This document shows positions 1 through 14,385 of a stretch of DNA of 62,390 nucleotides, piece after piece. The stretch lies in assembly GCA_920105805.1 (NCBI GenBank), contig CAKKTI010000090.1:1-62390 (forward strand), in the 5' to 3' direction. This DNA is from Condylostoma magnum (lineage: Eukaryota; Ciliophora; Heterotrichea; Heterotrichida; Condylostomatidae). Every line of letters begins with the position of its first letter. Position 1 is the first letter of the stretch. The notes beneath the pieces are model-generated. The model ran no database searches, was not told where the DNA came from, and saw only the letters and a list, made by a program, of their open reading frames with translations. A program made the translations under genes and the position numbers.

Positions 1-2
1 TA

Positions 3-221
3 GCTATTTCAAAGGATAATTCATTTGTAGTATCTGGATCTAATGATAAGACTATTATGCTTTGGAACTTATAAGATGCATCCTAAAACAAATTAATAGG
101 AACACATGATAGGTCGATATATTCAGTAGCTATTTCCAAGGATAATTCATTTGTAGTATCTGGAGAAGGTTATTAATTCATCAATAACAATAATTTTAAA
201 GTAGCTTTATGGACTTTATAG
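3..221 (+). CDS. WD40-repeat protein, C-terminal fragment
   Basis: Partial gene entering from the left edge. In frame 3, with TAA/TAG read as Gln, two tandem WD40 units are visible: the segment SVAISKDNSFVVSG occurs twice, the first copy followed by NDKTIMLWNLQ and the second by a degenerate unit ending FKVALWTL. The repeat is a beta-propeller blade and implies a scaffold role; the partner cannot be told. The likely stop is TAG at 219, with TAA at 243 as an alternative. A convergent minus-strand gene stops at 247, which supports an end here. The N-terminus and any other domains lie outside the window. Confidence 0.75.
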
Positions 222-246
222 CTTATTTACTTTAAATTTACTTAAT

Positions 247-1311
247 TTAATCATATCCTTTAAAGAGTTGTATTCCTTATTTAGTAGTCTTTTACCAAGA
301 TATTTTTAAAAAGAGGTTTGGGACGGAAGTCACATAGACCACTATTAGAGTTCCTGTTTCCATTACTATGCTGAAATCCTAACGAGTTTAATATGCGCCC
401 TTATCATCTTCAGACCTCTGTTTAGTATGTAGGTATCTGTCATTGTATAACAAATTCCTTGCTTAGCAATACAATTAGCAGGAAGCTGCTTTAAAATTAT
501 TATAATAGGATTTAAAAAGTCTTTGAATTGCTTTTATTCTCATTTTCAAGCTTTTACATGCTATAGTAATAGCTTAGCACTTATCTTTCTAATAAAACAG
601 GTTCAAAATTATAATCCAGTACATAAATTTCTATATATACAGTAAGATAGTTCCTTAATCCATTTTTAAAAGGGAAAAAACTATCTACGGATATCTGAAT
701 TTATAAGATCTGTGGTACTACTTGTTAAGTTAGTAAGCTTCCTTTCATATTTTTAACTATGTAATCTATGCTGTGATATTGTAAAGGAAGTCTGTATGAG
801 GATTATTAGATCTTTTAGAAAAGCAGTTTTTTCAATTTAAAAGTTGTATTTCTAGTAAATAATAACAGTATGTTGCAACATCTAATTATTTCTTGTTAGC
901 CTTTTGATTAATATCTTTGATATACCTAGAATAGTTGTTAAAATGTGTTGACAAGTGAAAATAATCGATGATCTTATCATTACTTTTCTATTTATTAACC
1001 ATATGCTGTAAATAAAGATAGTTTATATAAAAAAGAGGATTTGACAATAGATTGAAAGTACTTATTTAAGCATTCTGCAATTTTAGTATATTCTATTGAG
1101 AACAATATTAGGGCAGAATCAACTATAATATACAGATTTTTTGTAATTAGATTTTAAAAAATGTAGAAAGTTGTATTTCCAAGCATCATATCATTATTTC
1201 ATCATTCGGAGATTATTCAAGAAAGTACCAAGTCAAAATACAAAGAGATTCACAAATATAATTATCAGAACAAGTAAAAGCTACAAATACATAGTTTAAA
1301 AAGTTAATCAT
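247..1311 (-). CDS. Unrecognised protein, about 354 residues
   Basis: Open on the minus strand from ATG at 1311 (MINFLNYVFVAFTCS, signal-peptide-like) to TAA at 247 with no frame change. The composition is a credible protein, with Lys/Asn/Tyr/Gln-rich stretches such as KSNDKIIDYFHLSTHFNNYS and RSEDDKGAYQTRQDFSIVMET, whereas the opposite strand gives only Leu/Phe/Ile-rich text typical of an antisense shadow. No family is recognised. It is divergent from the coiled-coil gene at 1360 (48 bp between start codons) and convergent with the WD40 fragment. Function unknown. Confidence 0.55.
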
Positions 1312-1359
1312 TAGTTGTTATTTAGATATTATTAGGCTGTATATAATCTGAGGAATAAA

Positions 1360-2256
1360 ATGTCATAAGAAGTAACTTAGCTTGACCAATATTTCCAACT
1401 ATATAATCAGAGTGATGCTTCTAGTAAGATCTATAATCTAATGCTAAGCTCAATCCTTGATTCTTTAGATTCCTGCACTTTAGTATTAAATCAAGTACTC
1501 AAATTTTGTTAAGACAATCAATCTGGAGTAAGTAATGAAATAGAGGATATCTCTGCTATATAAACTGATTTTTCTTTACAAATATAAAGTATAGAAAGCA
1601 ATACTGCTAGTGTAAAGCAAACTATGAATTAATTAGAAGCAAAACTTGATAATTATCTGGAATTAATCTTACAGAGACAAACCACTCTTGAAACCTAAAT
1701 CGCTGAATTAACGAGTTAGAGTAGTGAGTAAGTTAATGAAGATTAAATGCTAGCATTAGAAAAGAAATAAAACAAGCTATTAGAAACCAATCTAAAACTT
1801 GGACAATGGCAGGAAAACAATTTGTAAGTATTAACCTGAAAGCAGTAAACTTAATTATTATAAATGATTAAGAAAGCAGAAGATTTTACATAATTGCTAA
1901 ATCAAATTAACGCAAAGATAACAGATTAGCAGTAAAGCCAAGTTATTAATATTCTGGAGCTTTCTATTTAGAATCTGTAACTGACCTAACAATACAACTA
2001 AAAGAGGCAATAAATGGTGAATTTATAAAGTGAGATATCCTAATTAGAAGAGAACAAACGTCAAAATGCAAGACAAGAAAATTATGGCTAAGCTGGATCC
2101 TTTGTAATTCGAATAAAAAGAGCAAAAGACTAAAAAGCTTAACTTAAAGGAGAACTGTAATAATTAAAGTCAGAGTTACAACAAAAAGATGTGGAATTAC
2201 TCCAATCGATAATATTAGATTAGTAAAACAACATTGAAATACACTCTACTTACTAA
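1360..2256 (+). CDS. Coiled-coil protein, 298 residues
   Basis: ATG at 1360 opens MSQEVTQLDQYFQLYNQ and continues with long heptad-like Gln/Glu/Leu-rich helices (for example QTMNQLEAKLDNYLEL, NLQSEISQLEENKRQ, LKGELQQLKSELQQ). In-frame TAA/TAG codons are abundant and fall where Gln fits a coiled coil. The likely stop is TAA at 2254-2256, which overlaps the end of the convergent Kelch gene by a few bases. No enzymatic domain is seen; a structural or cytoskeletal role is only an inference. Confidence 0.7.
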
Positions 2257-4007
2257 CTAAGGATCATGAAATCTTCCCCAATAGTATCTGAAGGGTCATT
2301 TTTCTCCACAGTTATATGGAAGAATTACCTCATTTGGCTATCATAAGACAATAGCCTTCCAATTTCATCAAAAACATAGTACTCAGTATCACTCCTTAAA
2401 TACGGATACTTATAGAATACTCCAGGCTTATTCAGATCCTACTCCTTTTCAACTCTATTCTCTCGTATATTTAATCTAAACGTTTCTTTCATAGGTTTGC
2501 TCTGCTTACTACCCTATTCACTCCCTCCAAAAATAACAAAAGTATCATCATTAATACAAAAAACTCCGCTATCAAATATCTATAACGGTAGATTAATCCC
2601 TATTTCCTGCCAACTCTCTCCATCATAATTAAGTACACGGTTACTAGCTCTTTTATCATGTAATCCACCAAAGGTAAAAATTCCTAATTATGAGCAAACT
2701 ACCGCCATTCTTGATAATTCATAGGGAAGTTAAGGGAAATCTCTCCACTCTATCTTCTCAAAATCTAAATAAGAGCACTTCTTGGTGTTTCCTCCAATTA
2801 TAACAGGAATTTCTTAAAAGCAGATTCCTCCTCCAAAAGAGTGATCATGGGGCAGTTTAGGTAAGTCTACTACCTTATGACCATCGTACCAGTACGCCTT
2901 TTTGCCCTAATTCCCTCCGTATATAATCAAGCCATACGGGGAATCAATAATTCCATAGGGTTCATTTTAAAGGAATCTTGATACATCGTCTCTAGTGCAT
3001 GCATATTCATTGTTATTGTAAAATATAAGATTTTAGGTCTACAAGCTGTACCACATAGTATACTTACCATGATTCTTCCACACTTCTGGCAATTTTACAG
3101 ATTTTTCAATTTCTATTCCACTGTTATAAAGAATAGCTCTAATAGCATCAAGTATAGGAGGTTCCTCAGAGCTCTCAAAGGTTTCTCTAAGTGCATATAG
3201 TAAGCCTGCGTAAGTAAGTGCATAATTATCATTCATAAGCCCAACTAATCCTCCTTATCTAGAATTAGCTGCAACTCCATTTTCTTAGTCTGATATTTTT
3301 ACCTCAGCCAAATACTCATTGTACAGGGAAATAACCCCAGGATCGGAGTTAACCAAGTTATCGTTGTCATAGTACAAAACACTCACCTAGTCTCCATTTC
3401 CCTCTCTCAACGAATCCCTAAGAATAAACAAGTTCTCCTTGAGTATACTATCACCCTCTAATTCAGTAATAACATAGCTCAAAACGTGGAAAAATACTCC
3501 ATTTTTGTAAAATTTGGTATGTTTCTGCTTATCTCCATACTGCACTACAAGTTTGTCTAGGTCTTTAAGCCTATTAGCAATTCCTGGCTATAATAGAATG
3601 TATTTGTTGGTTAATAGGATACCGTATCCTTTGAATCTGTTTTGCTCGAAAACTCCGCATACAGCTTGGGAGGACTTTTTGAACTTTGAACTCAGCTTTT
3701 GAACTTATACTGGTGTTGGCTCTCTTGGTGGAGGCGGAGGTGGTGGCTGAACTGGTTGTTGCTCTATTACCCTAATTGTAAAGGTAGGTTTGTTTTTATT
3801 GGCTTTTATCGCATTTTCAAATACCTAATCATTTTAAATTTGATTTTCACCCAAGTATAAGCTCCAATCTCTGCCTTGTAGTTCCGGGACTTCTTGCTCA
3901 ACCTTTTGTTTAACTGTATAGAGGGAAGTAGTATCTCTGATAACAATTATTCTATTTTAGAGCTAAATTGTGATTTCGGGTTTATTAGATCCACAGCAGC
4001 AGCCCAT
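2253..4007 (-). CDS. N-acylated Kelch-repeat protein, 584 residues
   Basis: ATG at 4007 starts MGCCCGSNKPEITIQ: Gly2 followed by Cys3-5 is the classic pattern for N-myristoylation plus palmitoylation, so membrane anchoring is likely. A poly-proline run (residues about 93-102) follows. The C-terminal half carries Kelch blades with paired glycines and an aromatic strand (YGLIIYGGNQGKKAYWYD, VIIGGNTKKCSYLDFE, IFTFGGLHDKRASNRVLNYD, FVIFGG), suggesting a beta-propeller. The middle (residues about 170-300) is unrecognised. The reading is uninterrupted from the start to TAG at 2253-2255, directly followed by TAA. Its tail overlaps that of the convergent coiled-coil gene. Confidence 0.85.
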
Positions 4008-4148
4008 TTTTTAAAATTATTCTAAGCCTTTATATAGATTTTATTTATATTATTGATAGTACTTGCATTGAAGATTACTGAGCTTTTTTCATTTATTTTC
4101 CTAACAGCTAATTTGTCGGTTACATTATTGGCCCTGGTTATAAAAATA

Positions 4149-7100
4149 ATGTAAGCATTTTTGATTTCCTCGTTACTTATTGCCTCTTATACCCAAACAA
4201 TACCGTGCCATCCGACGCTATGTCTTTCTACCTGAGTAATTTATACGTAGATAAAGGATGGTTATTGTGATCTTAACTGTATGACTAAGAATTGTGGATT
4301 TGATGGAGCGATGGAGTTGGAAAATTCGTAAGTAAATCCAGAACATGAGCCTAACTTTAAAATATCTGATTGTGCTGAAAATTGTATTGGCGAGTCTACC
4401 TGTAGACTTGTGCAATTAGGAAATGGCAAGTGCAATGAAGGTAATTTATAATCAGAGTGCAATAGAGCTGAGTGTGGGTTCGATGGGGGAGACTGTGGGT
4501 ACTGTGCTGCTGGATGCTATGAAGTGCATTTATAATATCAAAGCAGTACAGGTGAGACAGGAGCAGATGAGAGTAAAGAGGCAATTACTTTTGATAATTG
4601 CATAGCTTAGTGTAACACTTAGAACTGCTACTACTAGAATGGAAAATGTGATGAGAAGTACTGCTCTGAACAATGCAGCTATAGTGAATACTTCTCAGGT
4701 GACTGTGTGAAAGAGTGCTATACTGAAGAATGTGGCTATAAAAATAGCAACTGTGATTTGACTTCAACTTGTGATACAGCTCGAAGATGCTTGAATAGTA
4801 TGGAATCCGATGCTAGTACGTGCTGGGCTGCGTGCTAATAGGATACAAATTGTGACCCGATTGGTTGCAGATGCAGCCCAGAATGTAGTAATGCTTAGTA
4901 CGGAAATAATACATGCGAGGAAAATTGCAACCTTAATGAATGTAGTTGGGACAATTGATAATGCTCTGATTGTGCAATGGGATGCACTGAATCTAAGCTA
5001 GGAAACTGCAATTGGGAATGCATGAAAGCAGAGTGTAAATTTGATGCAGATGGCGAGGATAGTTGTAATACTGAAAACTAGCGTTTATTTGCGTACTTAC
5101 GAACCATGTTAAGTCGAACTTTTGATTTATAATATTAAGTATTTAATGACTCATAATGCTAAACTGCATCTACATAACAAGCAAGTGAGTTGAATAATTC
5201 CGGCACAACTACTTCATCAACCCAATGCTCATACGACTTAGCAGGCATGAGTTCACCACCTACTGGAGAATGCAATGAGGAGTGTAATATACAAGAATGT
5301 GCTTATGACTTTGGCTAATGTGCTTCTGAATGTCATTCTACTTGTAAGACTTGTTATATTGATAGCGATTAATATGCTTGCCTAACCTGTGCTGATGGGA
5401 AAGTTTAGTATTTTACTGAGTGTTTAGATTCTTGTCCAAATGGGTTTATAGCTAAAGACTATGATCTAGATGGAGTTACAAGTACATGCTATCCTGCGGT
5501 AGATGGCTCGTCGGCTGATACCCCCTAAATATGGTATTTATCTTAAAATATATAAGGTACTGAACAACTTGGGACATTTGAGAACCCATTTAATACATTC
5601 GCTTAGTTGTTTGAGAAAATGAACACTTCTTATAACATTGTGTATATAATGCAAGGTACTTATTCTATGCAAGTTGGGAATAACATTAATGGAATCAATG
5701 ATCAGCAAGAGCCACTTAATTTCGGAACCTAAAGGATCATATACTTAATTGATTTTAAAGGTGTTTCTTGTGAAGACTCTGAAGAAGGTGTTTAATGCCA
5801 GGACTTAACTGCAAATTTACCTGTAATTGAATACAGCAAAAATAATGACATGTTTTTCACGGTATAATCTCATGTAAAATTCAATAATGTTATATTTGAT
5901 GGGCAGAATCAATAACTCACCACTTTTTCAACAGCAACATGAATTAATTATTGCCCTTACTATACTTTTAGTAATCTGTAACAGTCAAATGTTGATGATA
6001 AGGGGGAAACAGTGGAATCTTATTCACAGGTTTGCTCGAATTTTTGGAATAGGAATGTAATTACTGTACTATATAGCGGAATTTTAGAGTTAAATGGTGT
6101 AAAAGTAATCAATATGAGACAAGAATACAAGTCATTTATCAAAGCAAAAAACTAGGGGAGAGTATTAATAGATAATACAGAGTTCACTAATATAAGATTT
6201 CTTAATAAAGTGATATACTTAGACCTTGAGCAATATGAAGATAATTACTCTTAAGGCTATCTATAGATAAACAATACCTCGGTGACTCTATTGAATAACG
6301 GATACTAAATAAATGAAAATATTATACTGAATGGGTTCATACATTCAACAAATGCCCGGTAGATTAAACTATACAACGTAAAGTTTGAGTATTGCATTGT
6401 ATTTGATAAAAAGTCAACTAATTCAGAGGATGAGCTGATAAAATTAGAAAATACCAGATAATTGCATATATCTAATTCACAATTCAATAATTTACTACTA
6501 AGTGGATAGATTATATCTGCATCAAATACTGACTACATACCAGAGTATATAGCTGAGAACGGTGAGCGGGAAAATCATAATATACAGCACATTCTCATAG
6601 ATAATCAAACAAAAATTACTAATGTTGCATCTATGAATAATCTTCTGCTTACAATTGATGACTTGATAGAGCCTCTCAATATAAAGCTAGATAACCTTCA
6701 AATCTCTAATTGCATCATTGTTGGAACTGGTATTATAAGCTACTTCTCTACCAATGAGGTTAAATCCTATTGGCATAATAGAGAAGAAGTTGTGTTTGAA
6801 ATTGATGGAAGTAAGAAGCGGGTATGGCTTGATAAAAAGTAAATCACTATTAATGCAGTGTAAATTGATAATGTAGTATCAAATGATGGACTATTTTTCT
6901 TTGAATACTCACAAAACATATCAATAAATAACCTACTCATAGAAAACTCAGGCTATAACTAGCTTGAAGTTAATTCAGAGTTATTTGATAAGAGTATTGA
7001 AACTATAAACGCTAACTTCATATTGAATAGTGACAGTTACATCACAAAAGAAGTATCCATCTTATCAAGTAATTTTACTATTACACAATCTAAAATGTTA

Positions 7101-10100
7101 TTGACAGCTTTTTACACAAATGAAGTAACAGTGACTCAACTCGTAGTTAAAAACAACTATAGTAATGCTATTGATAGTGAAGGTTAAATATTTTTTGAGT
7201 ACTTAAGTGGAGATGTATCCTTTGATAATTGTACTTTTGAAAATAATACAAATTTAACCAGTTCTAAGGCTTCAGTACTGTCAGCTGAGCTCAGCTACAA
7301 TCTAACGATTAGTAATTCCTTTTTTACCAATAATCAAAGCTTAGATGGAGTTGATGAGGGACTAATATACGTGATAAATGACATAAACAAGACACCTATT
7401 GTTACAATAAGCAATACTGACTTTATAGGCAATAAAAGCTCCTCGAGGAGTGTGTTAAGAGGAACTTCTATAGACTCTATTGAATTCAATAACTGTGTAA
7501 TGCGGAGTAATATATCATCATAGAAAGATGGGATAATACTTATATGGGCCTAAGGGTATGAAACTGATGGCACTCATAAATTTAGTATAAACAACTGCAC
7601 AATTGAAAATAACTAAGTTAAAGGATCACTTATTGAATTAAATAAACTAGCATAAGAAGACTACAAAATATAATTGGAGATTTAAAACACTAATTTCAAT
7701 AATAATACGACTGAATCATTCGGAGTATCTTTATTTGTGGGATAATATGTAAATATGAAGGTAGGTAGCTTTATATTAAATAGTTAGTTTTCGGAAAATT
7801 AAGGATATCAAGGCAATATCTAAATTGAATGCTGGGAATCGTCTTTAGTCATAGATAAATGCATCTTTGATTCAAATGACATTAAATACGGGTCCGCTTT
7901 AATAATTGATGCAGGGGATAATTTCACATTATTACTATCCAATACATAAATAAAAAATTCAACTAGCTCAACTGAATATACAATTGGTATTTGAAGCACA
8001 AATTATCAGCCTAAAATTATGATGTAAAATATGACATTTTAGAATAACAAAAGCACTATTATATATGGAATATACGGAATTTTAAGTGATTCTAGCTCTT
8101 TATATGAAACAAATTAGTCTTAAAATCTTATAGAAATAAATAATAGCTTTAAATTTGCCTCTATTGGCTCTACTTTTACTGGAAATTAACTTTAATCTAA
8201 AGGCGGAGTTGCATTAATAAGACTTAATTCAACTTTAGTATTTTAAAACTGTATAATCAGCAATAATTAATCTGAACAACACGGAGGTGTTTTCTTTGTA
8301 GAGTAAAATTCAGCATTAGTTTTAATGGATACATAAGTGTTTAATAATACTACTCCGGAAAAGGGAAGTGTTATATATATGATTGGAACAAATAATAGCG
8401 ATTCCTTGGTGAGCAATTGTGATTTTTACAACAATTCAGCGGAAAAGGGATATACAATCCTACTACTAGATTCAACCCTTTAGATAGAAAACACTAATAT
8501 ATACAAAAATAAATCGGATTCAAACAGCACCCAAGGTATTATGCTCAACCTATCAAGTCTAACAATGAAGGAGTCTAGTATGTATGACTAATCGGGAGAA
8601 CTAGCTGTATTTATAACAGTAACAACCTTAAGTACAGCAGACATACAGAAATGCTAGTTTTATAATGGAATTGCTACTGAGTAGGCTGGTGCCATTTTAA
8701 TAAATCAAAGTAGCGTTGTAGTAAGCGATTCTTAATTCAATAGTCTAATAGCAGGCCAGGGTGGAACTATGTACATATAAGGAGGAGATTTGAAAATGAC
8801 AGGTTGTACGATATAAGATAGCTAAGCAAACTCCAACAGTGTAATAGATGCTAGTTCTAATGTTATTATTTAAATAGAGAGTACAAAAATATCAAATTTC
8901 AATAATCTAGCAATAAGTGGTGAAAAGCTTACGTTACTTACAATCTAAGATTCAACGATTGAAAATGGAACTGGAATAAGCGGAGTTGGAGTAAATTGCA
9001 ATAGATGTGAAATGATCAATCTGATAAATAACACTTTTTAGAATTTAACAGCTGTGCAAACAGGCGGAGCTCTTTATCTATCAACAATCATGACTAATGC
9101 TATATCTTAAACGTATCAAATAAGCAATAATACTTTTAAATCAAACACAGCTCTTAATGCAGGAGTATTATTCTCCAATAACATAAAAATATAATCTAGC
9201 AATAACGTATTCGACAGCAACAGCGCCATTGATGATAGTTTTGACTCCTCCACTACATCTAGTATTGTCTCAGGAATAGGTGGTGCAGTTGTTTTTGAAT
9301 GTGCTGATTTTGAGGACTGTGTATTCATCAGTACTAATGATACATTCACTAACAACGAAGCATCATCATAGGGAGGCGGATTCTTCCAAGCTGATATAAA
9401 GCCTTAATTAACAAATCCAACATTTTCCAACAATAAAGCTTTCTACGGCTCCGACATAGCTTCATTTGCAGTACGAATATCCATGATTGATGATGAAAAC
9501 AACATAGTCCCGAATTCTAGAAAGATGCAGTCAACTCCTAAAATCAGCTAAGTGGCATCTGGACAAGTAAACGAAAACTTATCAATACGTCTAGCTGTAG
9601 TAGACCACTAAGATTAAATAATAACTACTGATAATACCTCCACTGCCCGTTTGATAGCCTCTGATGCTTAAACCACAGCACTGTTAGGGATTACCAAGGC
9701 AACAGCGGTAAACGGTGTATATGAACTATCCGAATGGTATTTAAAGCATACTCCAGGAGAAAACACTACAATCTAGGTAGAATCTGATGGAGTTGACCTA
9801 TCACTCCAGTCAAAGGCTTAAGATGGTCTTACATATTAGTCGAATATAGATATAACACTGGAAATGCGATACTGTATACCGGGTGAGGCTCTAGTAGATA
9901 ATACTTGCTAGGAATGCACGACTGGGTTTTACTCATTAGAGCCAGAGTTAGGCATTTGCGAAGTGTGCCCAGGAAGTGCGAATTGCTGGGGGAAATTTGA
10001 TATGGCTCCTAAGCCTGGATACTGGAGGACCAGGTGGGATTCTATTACATTTTACCCGTGTCCCAATAGCGCAGCATGTACTGGCTCAGATCCACCCCCT

Positions 10101-11624
10101 GATATAAACTACTAAGGAAACTGTGCAACGGGATATACTGGAAATAAGTGTTAAGGGTGTGATGAGGGATATTCCAGAAGTTCTAAGAATAATTGTGGAG
10201 AATGTCCAGATGAAGAAGTTAATTCTCTAAGATTAAGTGGTATTTTTATCATTGTAATAATTGTTATCTGTATCATGGTAAAGACAGCCATGGATTCGGC
10301 ATATAAGCCTAAGGCACTGCACTCTGTGTATATAAAGATCTTTATGAATTATTTGCAGCTAGTCATTCTAACTGCTAGTTTTAATTTAGAGTGGCCAGAA
10401 ACAGTGCTTGAATTGTTTGAAATCTAAGAACAGGCTGGATCTGTTGCTGAGTAAGTTGTTTCAATTGACTGTTTTCTAGAGGATGAGAGCTAGAGCCAGG
10501 AGGTTGATATAATCTACCTAAAACTAATAGCCATTGTATCACTACCTATAATTATAGTATTACTATCCCTTTTAGTATGGGGCACTATAGCTGCTTATAA
10601 GCAATAAGCAAATGTGCTTAAACGTGAAATGGTTGCAACAATCGTCATTTTATTGTTCCTAGCTCACCCTAATATTGTCAAATTCTCTTTTGGTATTTTT
10701 AGTTGTGAAGAGCTAGACTCTGGAGAGTGGTGGATGGTTGATGATTTAAATGTAAAATGTTGGGATGACACTCATATATTTTTCTGCTTGGCCGTTGCTT
10801 TACCTTCAATTGTCATCTGGGGAATTGGAATTCCTACTGTCTGTTTATTCTTTCTGTATAGGAATAAAAGAAATTTAGGAGGAATCAATGTCAGAATTAG
10901 ATTTGGGTTTTTGTTTAATGGGTATAATGACAAGCATTACTTCTGGGAGTTTGTAATTTTGTATAGGAAAATTATAATTACATGCTGCTCTGTGTTTTTA
11001 AGCACTATATCTATTCCAATTCAAGCCCTAACTGTTATGATTGTATTACTAATTTGCCTTGTTTTGTAGAATAGGAATCATCCTTACAGCTAAGAAGATC
11101 TGAATAATATGGAAATAAGATCAATTTTAGTGTCAGCTTGTACTATATATTGTGGGCTATACTTCCTAACAGAGGACCTAGGGGATGAGTCTAAAATTAT
11201 TCTATTTGTGATTATAATTGTAGCCAATGTCTACTTTTTATACTATTGGATTACTAAAATGTTTGGAGTTGGCCTAGAACTATTAGCCAGAAAGATTCCA
11301 TGTATTGAAAGAAGGATTTTAAGAAGAATAGCTGATGGGTATGATGAAAATTTGTATATAAAGGAAAAAGGAAGCTAGTTTGTTGTAAGAAAAGGCTAAG
11401 ACGAATATTACTCTATGCTAGCTCCGCAATAAGTTGTAAATATTGACCATATTGAATACGATAAAAATTATTAATTGATGTTTTCTAATATGAGTGAATT
11501 CTATCTTTACTTGGTTGAATAAAGATAACAAAATAAAGATAATGATATAATGAGTATAAGAAGTTATGATGTTAATACCTATTTAGACGATAATTAGTTT
11601 AGTAACATTTATACTATAAATTAA
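4149..11624 (+). CDS. Giant secreted/multipass protein: LNR, beta-helix, Cys-rich stalk, 7 TM
   Basis: One uninterrupted frame of 2491 codons. ATG at 4149 opens a signal peptide (MQAFLISSLLIASYTQT). Two Lin12/Notch-like repeats follow (CMTKNCGFDG near residue 45; CNRAECGFDGGDCGYC near 105), then several hundred residues of Cys-rich sequence, then a long parallel beta-helix-like region (about 500-1850) with recurring short N-x-F-x-N-N and GG turns like polymorphic membrane proteins. A GCC2/GCC3-type Cys-rich stalk (about 1905-2020: CQECTTGFYS, CEVCPGSANCW, KCQGCDEGYS) leads to about seven membrane spans (about 2030-2385) and a cytosolic tail. This architecture is common among uncharacterised ciliate surface proteins. 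Stop is TAA TAA at 11622. Confidence 0.9.
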
Positions 11625-12702
11625 TAATTATTACATTGGGTGGCTTATTAGAACAGATCTTACTCCTCTGCTTAATTCTTGGGCTAATGCAGGTCTTACA
11701 GCCAGCAGTTTGATAATTTCTTTTGAGTTCAATTATTCGAATTACTCAAAACTAATATACGAGGTCTGTTTCGAATTATTCTTCTGTTCTAAATAAAAGG
11801 AAAATCGATCTTTGACAATACTAAATGATTAATTCTTATTGTGACGAGGATGATCAGGCCTATTAAGTGTAGAATATACTTATGAGTTATTCAAAGAAGA
11901 AATCGGCTTTTTAGTTAGTCTTTAAATAGCCGCTTTGTAACAAGATATAAGAAATTTTGAATAATCTAGCATTGATCTATCAAACATTTCTTGACTATTA
12001 CATTCTCTTACTTATTGCTTTACTTTTAGTAGTTGCTCTTAGTATTATAGTATTTATTTTTGGTAATTGTTTTATACTTTGTTATTCTAAAAATTAGGCT
12101 CTGGAGTTAAATACCTTCTCATATGTGTTGCTTATTTTGGAGCAGTTGGAATTAATCTATATCTTATTCTTAAGTTTTAGATATTTATTTGCTTTAATTC
12201 AATCTCTAAGCTTTGCTTCTTCTATTAACAGTCACTTACTTAGTCTTTATATCGTTGCATCTAGTTCTTTTATTAGCATAATTGGTCATGCAAGGCTTGA
12301 TAATTCTTCGTAAATCTTTAACATTGTAATTATAGGTTTTAGGTTAACTCTGAGTATTGATCCTGACCCCTAACAGTTTCTATTTCCTCTTAAAAGTGCA
12401 ATAATCTGTAAGTATACGACTATAGTTAACTTTGACATTATTCAAGCATTTAATCAAGATTGCTTGAAACTGTTTTATGAATTTCCTTATCAACTCTTTA
12501 TATTGCAGATTTAAGTTTACCTCTCAAAGCTTTAGTAGGTTGCAGGAGTTCCTTCACTTCTTACTTTATTTGTGATATCTTGTTTTTATCAATAAAACTT
12601 TCCATTATTACTGTACTAAGTAAATGTTGACTTTTACTTATTGATTTGAAAGACTTTATATAGCGGGTTAACCGTATATTTCCCTTACAACATTTAAGTC
12701 AT
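11614..12702 (-). CDS. Unrecognised basic protein, 362 residues
   Basis: Minus-strand frame from ATG at 12702 (MTQMLQGKYTVNPLYKVF) to TAG at 11614, exactly in frame and without frame change. The text is protein-like (for example RATTKSKAISKRMQQSRNVW, FRTEEQFETDLVYQFW, TAGCKTCISPRIKQR). The plus strand here gives Leu/Ile/Phe-rich readings that mimic a membrane protein, but they lack a good start and look like an antisense shadow. It starts 70 bp from Pin1, divergently, and its stop overlaps the giant gene's stop region. No family recognised. Confidence 0.6.
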
Positions 12703-12772
12703 TATTGCAAAATACAGCTTTTAATAATACAATTATTCCCTTCCTCACAAATTATTCAAACTTACTAAAAAT

Positions 12773-13111
12773 ATGTCCCAAGTCAGTGCAAAGCATATCT
12801 TACTCAAACACACCGAATCCCGCAATCCCACAGACTCCTATAGAAACAGGCCGATTACAAGATCTAGAGACGAGGCTTTACAAGGTATCCAAGCCGTCCA
12901 ATAAAGACTCCAAAACGGTGAAAGCTTTGATGACATTGCAAAAGAACTAAGCGAATGTAGAAGTGCAGCAAACGGCGGTGATTTAGGAAGCTTTGGAAGA
13001 GGGCAAATGCAGAAGCAATTCGAGGATGCAACATTTGCCCTTTAAGTAGGACAAATAAGTGAGCCAGTTTCCAGTGATTCTGGAATCCATCTAATCCTAA
13101 GAACAGCCTGA
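12773..13111 (+). CDS. PIN1: Pin1-type parvulin peptidyl-prolyl isomerase, single domain
   Basis: 112 residues matching the Pin1 catalytic domain throughout: KHILLKHTESRNP, GESFDDIAKELSECRSA, NGGDLGSFGRGQMQKQFEDA and the terminal GIHLILRT that closes Pin1 proteins. It isomerises prolyl bonds after phospho-Ser/Thr; the basic patch (NRPITRSRDEA region) and catalytic Cys (SECRS) are present. The N-terminal WW domain of animal and yeast Pin1 is absent, as in plant Pin1. TAA codons encode Gln in VQQRLQ and ALQVGQ. The stop is TGA at 13109, fixed by homology, so here TGA terminates although it is Trp elsewhere in the window. Confidence 0.95.
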
Positions 13112-13139
13112 TTAGTTAGATAGCCCAAATTACCCGTAA

Positions 13140-14384
<1,245 letters not shown>

Positions 14385-14385
14385 A

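Noticed and set aside
181-1350. Plus-strand extension of the WD40 frame into a hydrophobic region
   Set aside because: A minus-strand gene (247-1311) explains the stretch better and the WD40 frame meets stops at 219 and 243.
11687-12697. Plus-strand frames that suggest a membrane protein with a GTTAGTCTTTAAATAG intron
   Set aside because: No suitable start codon; the minus strand has an uninterrupted, in-frame 362-residue protein.
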